Origin: CAZDYP01 sp964509505 | GTDB taxonomy: Bacteria; Chloroflexota; Anaerolineae; JACRMK01 | Reading direction: 5' to 3' | Assembly (NCBI GenBank): GCA_964509505.1 | Contig: CAZDYP010000243.1 | Location: forward strand, 1 to 5,874 | Length of the DNA stretch: 5,874 bases | Shown: positions 1 through 4,698 of the stretch, in pieces | Layout of the letters: each line of letters opens with the position of its first letter | How positions within the stretch are numbered: the first letter of the stretch is position 1 | The notes under the pieces: model-generated | What the model was told of the DNA's origin: nothing | Databases searched by the model: none | The model's input: only the letters and a program-made list of their open reading frames with translations | Translations under genes and position numbers: made by a program

Positions 1-65
1 ACCACCGTTTTCTGCATTTTGTTACTGACCACGCGGCCAGTAAATGTGCGACGACGTTCTCTCAT
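1..65 (-). CDS. rpsQ: 30S ribosomal protein S17, N-terminal part (partial)
   Basis: The first 21 codons before the window edge read MRERRRTFTGRVVSNKMQKTV. The GRVVSxKMxKTVVV block is the S17 signature. S17 is an OB-fold 30S protein that binds 16S rRNA early in assembly. Its ATG (63-65) overlaps the rpmC stop by ATGA, and the order L16-L29-S17 is the conserved one. The C-terminal three quarters of the gene lie outside the window. Confidence 0.95.
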   Translation of the reverse strand, partial: MRERRRTFTGRVVSNKMQKTV

Positions 66-280
66 GCCTTCGTCTCCTGTGCAAAGCGTTCGATTTGTCG
101 CTGGCGACGCACGGTCAACAAGCGTGCAATGTCCGTCCGCACCTGACGCAGCTGGCTAGTGTCCTTGAGTTGACGCAACGCGTACTTCTCGCGCAGCTTC
201 ATCAATTCTTGTTTCGAGCTAGCGATGCGCCCTTCAAGGTCGCCGTCGCTCATGCCTCGGATTTCGCTAATCTTCAACAT
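62..280 (-). CDS. rpmC: 50S ribosomal protein L29
   Basis: A 72-residue protein, at the long end of the normal 60-75. It shows the L29 two-helix pattern: MLKISEIRGMSDGDLEGRIASSKQELMKLREKYAL, a turn with RQLKDTSQLRQVRTDIARLLTVRRQR, and a short charged tail. The DxLxxxIxxxKxELxxLR core and the NxxxLRxVRxDIARLxTVxxxR-like second helix (here SQLRQVRTDIARLLTV) are characteristic. L29 is at the polypeptide exit beside L23. ATG at 280 has GGAG at a seven-base spacing. Its TGA stop overlaps the rpsQ ATG (ATGA), so rpsQ is translationally coupled. Confidence 0.96.
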   Translation of the reverse strand: MLKISEIRGMSDGDLEGRIASSKQELMKLREKYALRQLKDTSQLRQVRTDIARLLTVRRQRQIERFAQETKA

Positions 281-322
281 AACATGACTCCAGACTCAAC
301 TTGTCCGCAATCGCCTTCAACA

Positions 323-384
323 CAAAGTCACTAACCATCACAAAGAACACTAAATTTTATCTTTGTGGGTGCTGTGTGACTTTG
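323..384. repeat. Nested inverted repeat in the rplP-rpmC spacer
   Basis: The 115-bp spacer holds an outer pair CAAAGTCAC (323-331) and GTGACTTTG (376-384), exact over 9 bp, and an inner pair CACAAAG (339-345) and CTTTGTG (361-367), exact over 7 bp, around an AT-rich loop. The words CACAAAG/CAAAGTCAC recur, so it resembles the neighbouring arrays in style but without a clear fixed period. No U-run follows the stem on the transcribed strand, and L29 and S17 are expected in the same transcript, so a terminator role is unlikely. Confidence 0.7.
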
Positions 385-395
385 CGTTTCAAAAA

Positions 396-821
396 TCAAC
401 TGCCTGCTAAGAGTTCCTCACGCACGACGAACTGCGTGCGAATCGGCAATTTGTGGGCGGCGAGACGCATCGCTTCACGCGCCGTCTCTTCGCTGACGCC
501 CGCCAGTTCGAAGATCATGCGTCCTGGTCGCACGACGGCGACCCAATGATCCACCGCGCCTTTGCCGCTGCCCATGCGCGTTTCCGCCGCGCGCATCGTC
601 ACGGGCTTGTCAGGAAAGACGCGCACCCAAATTTTACCGCCGCGCTTGATGAAACGCACCATCGCGCGCCGCGCCGCCTCGATTTGCCGCGCCGTCATCC
701 ACGTCACTTCCAAGGCTTGCAAACCGAACTGACCAAAATGAATTTCGGTGCCGCGCGTCTCCATACCGCCGCGCTTGCCGCGATGCGTTTTGCGATGTTT
801 CACACGTTTTGGTTGCAACAT
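396..821 (-). CDS. rplP: 50S ribosomal protein L16
   Basis: A 141-residue protein, close to the usual 136-145. MLQPKRVKHRKTHRGKRGG is the diagnostic N-terminus; further matches are TEIHFGQFGLQALE (25-38), TARQIEAARRAM (43-54), GKIWVRVFPDKPVT (62-75), RMGSGKGAVDHWVAVVRPGRMIFE (82-105) and AAHKLPIRTQFV (121-132). L16 sits near the A-site side of the 50S central protuberance and contacts tRNA. Arg82 aligns with E. coli Arg81, the residue hydroxylated in that species, so the substrate position is kept; whether it is modified here is unknown. The gene is bounded by a 7-nt array upstream and a 115-bp spacer with a nested inverted repeat downstream. Confidence 0.98.
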   Translation of the reverse strand: MLQPKRVKHRKTHRGKRGGMETRGTEIHFGQFGLQALEVTWMTARQIEAARRAMVRFIKRGGKIWVRVFPDKPVTMRAAETRMGSGKGAVDHWVAVVRPGRMIFELAGVSEETAREAMRLAAHKLPIRTQFVVREELLAGS

Positions 822-828
822 ATCCCAT

Positions 829-833
829 CCCTC
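829..833 (-). promoter_or_regulatory. rplP ribosome binding site that decides the start
   Basis: GAGGG lies seven bases before the ATG at 821. An in-frame ATG at 857 would give 12 extra residues encoded by the repeat array and has no comparable site, so 821 is the start. Confidence 0.75.
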
Positions 834-838
834 TTCTA

Positions 839-894
839 GTCGCTCGTCGCTAGTCATTCGTCACTAGCGACGAGTGACGAATCACTAATGACCA
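839..894. repeat. 7-nt degenerate tandem array with inverted halves, rpsC-rplP spacer
   Basis: Plus-strand units in unbroken 7-nt register are CGCTCGT, CGCTAGT, CATTCGT, CACTAGC, GACGAGT, GACGAAT, CACTAAT (841-889), with GACC closing against the rpsC stop. CTCGTCGCTAGT (843-854) is an exact 12-bp inverse complement of ACTAGCGACGAG (863-874), extended by three more pairs beyond one mismatch, around an 8-nt loop. No U-run follows, so it is not a typical terminator. The array ends just before the rplP ribosome binding site. Confidence 0.85.
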
Positions 895-1587
895 TCAAGC
901 GGTTTCTTCCAACAGAGGTGTCGCCTCTGCAATCTTCGCCGCAATTTCCTCAGCCGTCGGCGGCAACACTTCACCCTTGTAAATCCACACCTTCACGCCG
1001 ATACGTCCGTAGGTCGTCAGCGCTTCGGCTTGCGCGTAATCAATGTCTGCGCGCAGCGTGTGCAACGGCACTGAGCCCTCGATCACCTTGTCGCGTCGCG
1101 CCATTTCCGAACCCGCCAACCGTCCCGCGCACACAATCTTCACGCCCAACGCGCCGAGCTTCATCGCGCGTTGTACGGCCTGCTTCATCGCGCGCTTATA
1201 GGCGACTCGCCGCTCGATTTGTCCTGCAATGGATTCGGCGACGAGATACGCTTCCGTTTCAGGATGCTGAATCTCTTTGACCTCGACATGAATCTTCTTA
1301 CCCGTCAACTTTTCGAGCTCCGCTTTCATCTCGTTGACGTGCGCGCCCTTGCGCCCAATGATCACACCGGGCTTCGCCGTATGCACCGTGATGGCGACTT
1401 GCTTTGGATAGCGCTCGATCTCGACCTTCGACACGCCCGCCGCAGCCACGCGCTTCTTGACAATGCGACGAATCTCGATATCTTCGCCCAACGTCTTGGG
1501 GAATTGGCGACGCGTGGCGAACCAACGCGCGTTCCAATCTTTGATGCCGCCCAAACGAAACCCGTAAGGATGAACTTTGCGCCCCAT
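895..1587 (-). CDS. rpsC: 30S ribosomal protein S3
   Basis: A 230-residue protein, typical for S3. MGRKVHPYGFRLGGIKDW opens it, followed by the N-terminal helices, a type II KH domain with PGVIIGRKGAHVNEM (73-87; the GxxG is GRKG at 78-81), and the C-terminal domain with KLGALGVKIVCAGRLAGSEMAR and LHTLRADIDYAQAEALTTYGRIGVKVWIYKGE. S3 sits at the mRNA entry pore of the 30S subunit and takes part in mRNA unwinding. The start at 1587 is chosen because it gives the family N-terminus and has purine-rich GGAGG/GAGG upstream; a longer form from 1611 would add eight residues overlapping rplV. Its TGA stop is followed at once by a 7-nt array before rplP. Confidence 0.98.
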   Translation of the reverse strand: MGRKVHPYGFRLGGIKDWNARWFATRRQFPKTLGEDIEIRRIVKKRVAAAGVSKVEIERYPKQVAITVHTAKPGVIIGRKGAHVNEMKAELEKLTGKKIHVEVKEIQHPETEAYLVAESIAGQIERRVAYKRAMKQAVQRAMKLGALGVKIVCAGRLAGSEMARRDKVIEGSVPLHTLRADIDYAQAEALTTYGRIGVKVWIYKGEVLPPTAEEIAAKIAEATPLLEETA

Positions 1588-1591
1588 AACC

Positions 1592-1954
1592 TCACGCCTC
1601 CATGCGCTCACCGAGCACGACGGTGATATGTGCTGACCGTTTCAAAATAGGCTTAAAGCGTCCACGCGCGCCGAAGCGACGCCATTTGCGCACGGGACCG
1701 CCATCGGCGTAAATGCGCGTGATGTACAAATCCTTGCGATTCAACGCAAAGTTTTCTTCCGCATTCGCCGTCGCCGACTTGATGGCTTTCGCCACCTCCA
1801 CTGCCGCCAACTTGGTCGAGAATTTCAATTGCGCCAGCGCCTCATCTACTTGCATCCCCTTCACCAGCTCCGTCACCAGACGCACTTTGCGCGGCGACAT
1901 ACCAATATACTTTTCGACAGCGCGGACTTCCACGCCGCTCTCAATCTCAGCCAT
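1592..1954 (-). CDS. rplV: 50S ribosomal protein L22
   Basis: A 120-residue protein, within the usual 110-120 range. It has EVRAVEKYIGMSPRKVRLVTELVKGMQVDEALAQL (9-43), the helix around AAVEVAKAIKSATANAEENF (50-69) and the beta-hairpin that extends into the exit tunnel (about 78-112, IYADGGPVRKWRRFGARGRF then ILKRSAHITVVL). The tip, KWRRFGARGRFK, is more aromatic than the usual MKR-x-RPRARGRA pattern, which may slightly alter the tunnel constriction; this is a minor lineage-type difference. ATG at 1954 is preceded by GGGAG at a six-base spacing. The stop lies four bases before rpsC, whose ribosome binding site (GGAGG) is in the last codons of this gene, implying coupling. Confidence 0.98.
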   Translation of the reverse strand: MAEIESGVEVRAVEKYIGMSPRKVRLVTELVKGMQVDEALAQLKFSTKLAAVEVAKAIKSATANAEENFALNRKDLYITRIYADGGPVRKWRRFGARGRFKPILKRSAHITVVLGERMEA

Positions 1955-1966
1955 AATGAACTCCCG

Positions 1967-2054
1967 TAGCGTATAGCGTATTAGCGCATAGCCGATAGCG
2001 AATAGCCAATGGCTGCTATGGGCAATTCGCTATCTGCCACTTGCCATCTGCCAA
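1967..2054. repeat. 7-nt degenerate tandem array with inverted halves, rpsS-rplV spacer
   Basis: This is the clearest array. Plus-strand units TAGCGTA, TAGCGTA, TTAGCGCA, TAGCCGA, TAGCGAA, TAGCCAA run from 1967 to 2009, mostly in 7-nt register. After the turn, CTGCCAC, TTGCCAT, CTGCCAA (2034-2054) continue in the same register up to the rpsS stop codon. GATAGCGAAT (1994-2003) is an exact inverse complement of ATTCGCTATC (2025-2034), and CATAGC (1987-1992) of GCTATG (2015-2020); AGCCA/TGGCT forms a tight inner palindrome (2004-2014). The array starts at the rpsS stop and ends just before the GGGAG of rplV. No coding signal is apparent. Confidence 0.85.
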
Positions 2055-2330
2055 TTAGCCCGTCGTTTTCTCTTTCGTCGCATGCGCGCGGAAGAAGCGC
2101 GTGGGCGCAAACTCGCCCAAGCGATGTCCCACCATGTTCTCGGTAATGAAGATGGGAACGTGCCGCTTGCCGTCATGCACCGCAATCGTATGCCCCACCA
2201 TTTCAGGCGAAATCTGCGATGCGCGCGCCCATGTCTTGATGACCGCGCGCGCATTGCGCGCATTCAACGCTTCAATTTTCTTAATCAACTTCGCATCAAG
2301 ATATGGTCCTTTTTTCAGTGAACGACCCAT
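2055..2330 (-). CDS. rpsS: 30S ribosomal protein S19
   Basis: A 91-residue protein, the standard S19 size. MGRSLKKGPYLDAKLIKKI, IKTWARASQISPEMVGHTIAVHDGKRHVPIFITENMVGHRLGEFAPTR (31-78) and the closing FRAH are textbook S19 sequence. S19 lies in the 30S head, forms a complex with S13 and contacts the A-site region and inter-subunit bridges. ATG at 2330 with GAGG upstream; the second residue is Gly where many species have Pro or Ser. Its upstream neighbour should be rplB, but an inserted remnant module separates them by 467 bp. Downstream, a 100-bp 7-nt repeat array separates it from rplV. Confidence 0.98.
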   Translation of the reverse strand: MGRSLKKGPYLDAKLIKKIEALNARNARAVIKTWARASQISPEMVGHTIAVHDGKRHVPIFITENMVGHRLGEFAPTRFFRAHATKEKTTG

Positions 2331-2337
2331 TATGAAA

Positions 2338-2341
2338 CCTC
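2338..2341 (-). promoter_or_regulatory. rpsS ribosome binding site overlapping the remnant's stop codon
   Basis: GAGG lies seven bases before the rpsS ATG, and its first two bases are the last two of the TGA ending the DUF5615-like frame. A ribosome finishing that frame would terminate on the rpsS binding site, so coupling of S19 synthesis to translation of the remnant is possible. Confidence 0.7.
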
Positions 2342-2670
2342 ATCTATTCGGGCGGTTGACCCGCACTAATTTGTTTTGCAACGGCTTGTTAGCGGTGATG
2401 GCTTGGTGAATGCGCTCGGTTAAACCATTGATGTTGGCGTCTTCCGTGCCAACAATGATAATGCCCACATGACTCGGCGCAAGTCTATGCAGACGCATGA
2501 AATGACGACGATTCAGTGTCAACCCAACACAACTATCCTTCACAGCACTAGCCAATATCGCTTCATCAGGAATGCCCTGCTTGGCATAGCTCGCTTCCAG
2601 CCTCGTCAATACATCATGTCCCAATTCCCGCAAACGGCTGACCACTTCGCGGAGTTTTCTCGCGCCTCAT
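2340..2670 (-). pseudogene. N-truncated DUF5615 (PIN-like) toxin-type protein
   Basis: An open frame from a GTG at 2645 to TGA at 2340-2342 encodes 101 residues: SRLRELGHDVLTRLEA, IPDEAILASAV (25-35), GLTLNRRHFMRLHRL (41-55), VGIIIVGTEDANINGLTERIHQAI (60-83) and a final LVRVNRP. This matches the DUF5615 PIN-like family, usually partnered with DUF433 as a putative toxin-antitoxin pair. The family normally opens with a strand ending in an acidic pair (YADENFP-like) supplying a presumed metal ligand; that part is absent. The GTG has no convincing ribosome binding site. An ATG at 2670, overlapping the upstream TGA as ATGA, starts M-R-R-E-K-T-P-R and would join the main frame only with a one-base shift, which fits an original start damaged by deletion. 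It could still yield a truncated protein. It ends 9 bp before rpsS. Confidence 0.65.
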
Positions 2671-2768
2671 TGCCCATGCGTCAGATCAGACATCAACCTG
2701 CTCAAGGTCTGAACTTTTTAGTCCGGCGTCAAGACAATCAATTGAGCTTCTAGTTCTGGCAAGGTCAT
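2667..2768 (-). pseudogene. Remnant of a DUF433-type antitoxin N-terminus
   Basis: An ATG at 2768 with a good ribosome binding site (GAGGTGAG, five bases upstream) opens MTLPELEAQLIVLTPD, then an in-frame TAA (2718-2720), then KVQTLSRLMSDLTHGQ and TGA (2667-2669). I recognise the MTLxELExQLLxLTPxEKxQ pattern as the leader of many DUF433 proteins in cyanobacteria and Chloroflexota, where an E normally stands at the TAA (one base change from GAA). The core DUF433 domain (the GIEKTPGVCGG-type region and beyond) is missing, so this looks like a fossil: early stop plus a large internal deletion. The frame then runs without a shift into the DUF5615-like frame downstream. Family assignment comes from memory of the family pattern on about 32 residues, hence moderate confidence. 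A leaky stop giving a fused product is a less likely alternative. Confidence 0.55.
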
Positions 2769-2797
2769 GCTCACCTCAGGCCCTTGACACTATCGCT

Positions 2798-3622
2798 TTA
2801 TCTGCGCCGTCGCACAATCAGCTTATCCGTGCGCGGGTTGTTGCGCGTCTTCTTGCCCATCGTGCGCTTGCCCCACGGGCTCTTCGGACCGGGCATCCCC
2901 ACAGGCGCTTTGCCTTCGCCGCCGCCGTGCGGGTGGTCGCGCGGCGTCATCACCGAACCGCGCACTGACGGACGCCAGCCCTTCCAGCGTTTGCGCCCTG
3001 CTTTGCCGAGCTTCTGATTGCTGTGATCCGCGTTGCCCACTTGCCCAATCGTCGCCATGCACTGCATATCCACGTAGCGCATTTCGCCTGAGGGCAAACG
3101 AACCGTCGCCTTGCCGCCTTCCTTCGCCATCAGCTGCGCCGACACCCCTGCAGAGCGCACCATCTGCGCGCCCTTGCCGCGCGTCAATTCAATCGCATGA
3201 ATCTGGGTGCCGACAGGAATGTTCGCCAAGGGCAACGCATTGCCTGTGCGCAGTTCCGCCGTTGGACCCGACATCACACTATCGCCCACCTTCACGCCCA
3301 ACGGCGCAAGCATGTAACGCTTCTCGCCGTCGGCGTAATGCAACAACGCAATGCGCGCCGAACGATTGGGGTCGTATTCAATCGTCGCAACTTTGGCCGG
3401 CACACCAAATTTTTCGCGCTTGAAGTCAATGATGCGATATTTCTGTTTCGTTCCGCCGCCGCGATGACGCACGGTCACGATGCCCCGAAAGTTGCGCCCT
3501 GCGCGTCTGCGCTGATCGGTCAACAAAGGCCGATAGGGTTTGTCTGTGGTAATGTCATCGGTGGCAACCGAGACATAGCCGCGTCGTCCCGGCGAAGTCG
3601 GCTTATAAACTTTAATCGGCAT
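2798..3622 (-). CDS. rplB: 50S ribosomal protein L2
   Basis: A 274-residue protein, the typical bacterial length. It carries MPIKVYKPTSPGRRGY at the N-terminus, RNFRGIVTVRHRGGGTKQKYRIIDFKR (43-69) of the OB-like RNA-binding domain, EYDPNRSARIALLHYADGEKRYMLAP (82-107), an SH3-like second domain, and the GNADHSNQKLGKAGRKRW and DHPHGGGEG motifs (197-213, 229-237). His230 corresponds to the E. coli His229 associated with peptidyl transferase function. L2 bridges the 50S and 30S subunits. It follows rplW by one base. Downstream, in place of the usual immediate neighbour rpsS, there are 467 bp holding the remains of a toxin-antitoxin-like module. Confidence 0.98.
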   Translation of the reverse strand: MPIKVYKPTSPGRRGYVSVATDDITTDKPYRPLLTDQRRRAGRNFRGIVTVRHRGGGTKQKYRIIDFKREKFGVPAKVATIEYDPNRSARIALLHYADGEKRYMLAPLGVKVGDSVMSGPTAELRTGNALPLANIPVGTQIHAIELTRGKGAQMVRSAGVSAQLMAKEGGKATVRLPSGEMRYVDMQCMATIGQVGNADHSNQKLGKAGRKRWKGWRPSVRGSVMTPRDHPHGGGEGKAPVGMPGPKSPWGKRTMGKKTRNNPRTDKLIVRRRR

Positions 3623-3623
3623 C

Positions 3624-3920
3624 TTACACTCCCTCGAACAACGTGATGGACTGACCCTCCACCAACGTCACGATGGCTTTTTTCCATGTCGGCGAGGTGA
3701 ACTCGTGGCGCACGCGGCGCGTCGCCACACGGCGCGGTTTGCCCGGCATGTTGATCACGTTCACATCCACGACCTTCACCTTATAAGCTGCTTCGACCGC
3801 TTGCTTAATCTGCAACTTGTTCGCGCGTTTGTGAACTTGAAAACTGTATTTGCCCATCCCCGCTTGGTCGGTGACCTTCTCTGTCGAAATGGGACGAATA
3901 ATGACATCAAACGTGTGCAT
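3624..3920 (-). CDS. rplW: 50S ribosomal protein L23
   Basis: A 98-residue protein of normal L23 size. Hallmarks are IIRPISTEK (7-15), KYSFQVHKRANKLQIKQAVE (24-43), YKVKVVDVNVINMPGKPRR (46-64) and the closing TSPTWKKAIVTL (75-86). L23 lies at the tunnel exit and is the docking site for trigger factor and the signal recognition particle. The ATG at 3920 has only a modest purine stretch (GAGATGAG) upstream. The gene ends one base before rplB; the rplB ribosome binding site (GAGGGAG) lies inside the final codons of rplW, so the two are almost certainly translationally coupled. Intact, no oddities. Confidence 0.98.
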   Translation of the reverse strand: MHTFDVIIRPISTEKVTDQAGMGKYSFQVHKRANKLQIKQAVEAAYKVKVVDVNVINMPGKPRRVATRRVRHEFTSPTWKKAIVTLVEGQSITLFEGV

Positions 3921-3934
3921 AGCTCATCTCTAAA

Positions 3935-3984
3935 GAGTAACGAGTCAAAAGTAACTATCTCACTGCCGCTTACTCATTACTTTT
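3935..3984. repeat. 7-nt degenerate tandem array, rplD-rplW spacer
   Basis: Plus-strand units in strict 7-nt register are GAGTAAC, GAGTCAA, AAGTAAC (3935-3955), then TATCTCA, CTGCCGC (3956-3969), then TTACTCA, TTACTTT (3970-3983). The first group is the complement of the last: GAGTAA (3935-3940) with TTACTC (3970-3975), and AAAAGTAA (3947-3954) with TTACTTTT (3977-3984). These pairings are not co-linear, so alternative short hairpins rather than one long stem are expected. The array starts at the rplD stop codon and ends about 14 nt before the rplW start. Confidence 0.75.
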
Positions 3985-4607
3985 CAGTTAGCAAAAGTCT
4001 GCTCAATCATTTCAATCGCCGACTTGGGCGCGATGATCGCAGCATGGTTCAGCAAATCAATCACGTTCAAATAGTGCGCGTTGAGCAATTTCACTTCAGG
4101 CAAATTGCGCCCTGACTTGACGACGTTTTCTTCCGCGCCCGTCAACAAGAATAACACTGACGAATCCACGTTTAAGCGGTCCAACAAATCGTTCATGTGC
4201 TTCGTCTTGGGCGCATCAAATTTCAATTCGTCGAGGACGAGCAATTGCCCTGCTTTGGTCTTGACGGACAAGGCAGACTTCAACGCGAGGCGGCGCATCT
4301 TTTTGGGCATTTTCTGTTCGTACGAACGCGGCGTCGGACCGCCGACGACGCCGCCTTTGCGCCAATGGGGCGCGCGATTGTCGCCTTGCCGCGCGTGACC
4401 CGTGCCTTTTTGCCGATAGAGCTTGCGCGTGCCGCCCTCAACCTCGGCGCGCGTCTTCACATCAGCCGTACCTTGTCGCTTGTTTGCGAGTTGGCGCTTC
4501 ACCGCTTGGTGCATCACCGCTTCATTCGGCTCGATACCGAACACATCGTCACGCACTTCCAGCTCGCCAACGGCGTCACCTTGCATATTTTTAATCGGAA
4601 TCTTCAT
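3984..4607 (-). CDS. rplD: 50S ribosomal protein L4
   Basis: A 207-residue protein, the usual length for L4. The diagnostic part is the long positively charged tunnel loop at about residues 59-95, with KLYRQKGTGHARQGD and GGVVGGPTPRSYEQKMPKKMRRLALKSALS downstream of it. L4 and L22 together form the constriction of the peptide exit tunnel. In E. coli L4 also represses its own operon through the rpsJ leader; the equivalent leader space is absent here. The start at 4607 has GAGG seven bases upstream. Spacers of 81 bp upstream and 63 bp downstream are both made of 7-nt repeats, and the TGA stop abuts the downstream array. No anomalies in the coding region. Confidence 0.98.
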   Translation of the reverse strand: MKIPIKNMQGDAVGELEVRDDVFGIEPNEAVMHQAVKRQLANKRQGTADVKTRAEVEGGTRKLYRQKGTGHARQGDNRAPHWRKGGVVGGPTPRSYEQKMPKKMRRLALKSALSVKTKAGQLLVLDELKFDAPKTKHMNDLLDRLNVDSSVLFLLTGAEENVVKSGRNLPEVKLLNAHYLNVIDLLNHAAIIAPKSAIEMIEQTFAN

Positions 4608-4621
4608 AACCAGACCTCAGG

Positions 4622-4698
4622 AGTCAGTAGCCAGTAGTCAGATGGACGCCAGTAATCAGATACCGCTAATCTGACCACTGGCTCCTGGCTACTGACGA
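4622..4698. repeat. 7-nt degenerate tandem array with inverted halves, rplC-rplD spacer
   Basis: Plus-strand units on one side are GTCAGTA, GCCAGTA, GTCAGAT (4623-4643) and on the other CTGACCA, CTGGCTC, CTGGCTA, CTGACGA (4671-4698). The sides are complementary: GTCAGTAGCCAG (4623-4634) matches CTGGCTACTGAC (4685-4696) over 12 bp without mismatch. A nested hairpin joins TCAGAT (4656-4661) and ATCTGA (4669-4674). The array covers the last codons of rplC and stops about 14 nt before the rplD ATG, leaving its GAGG intact. Confidence 0.85.

Noticed and set aside
453..839. Plus-strand open frame opposite rplP, and similar ones at 1171-1626, 3197-3646, 3705-4115 and 4197-4637
   Set aside because: They lie antisense to certain ribosomal genes, resemble no family I know, are rich in Arg/His/Ala as expected from the complement of GC-biased codons, and lack consistent ribosome binding sites.
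396..857. Longer L16 starting at 857
   Set aside because: The extra 12 residues are encoded by the repeat array and do not belong to the L16 family; the ATG at 821 has GAGGG at good spacing.
839..878. Rho-independent terminator between rpsC and rplP (and at the other spacer hairpins)
   Set aside because: No U-run follows any of these stems on the transcribed strand, and the essential downstream genes have no visible promoters of their own.
841..889. CRISPR-like array
   Set aside because: Units are 7 nt, degenerate, contiguous and without spacers; this is a short tandem repeat.
2469..2753. Plus-strand frame opposite the toxin-antitoxin remnant
   Set aside because: The minus strand has recognisable family patterns over the same interval; the plus frame has none.
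2331..2797. Insertion sequence or transposon between rplB and rpsS
   Set aside because: No transposase frame, terminal inverted repeats or convincing target duplication could be seen.
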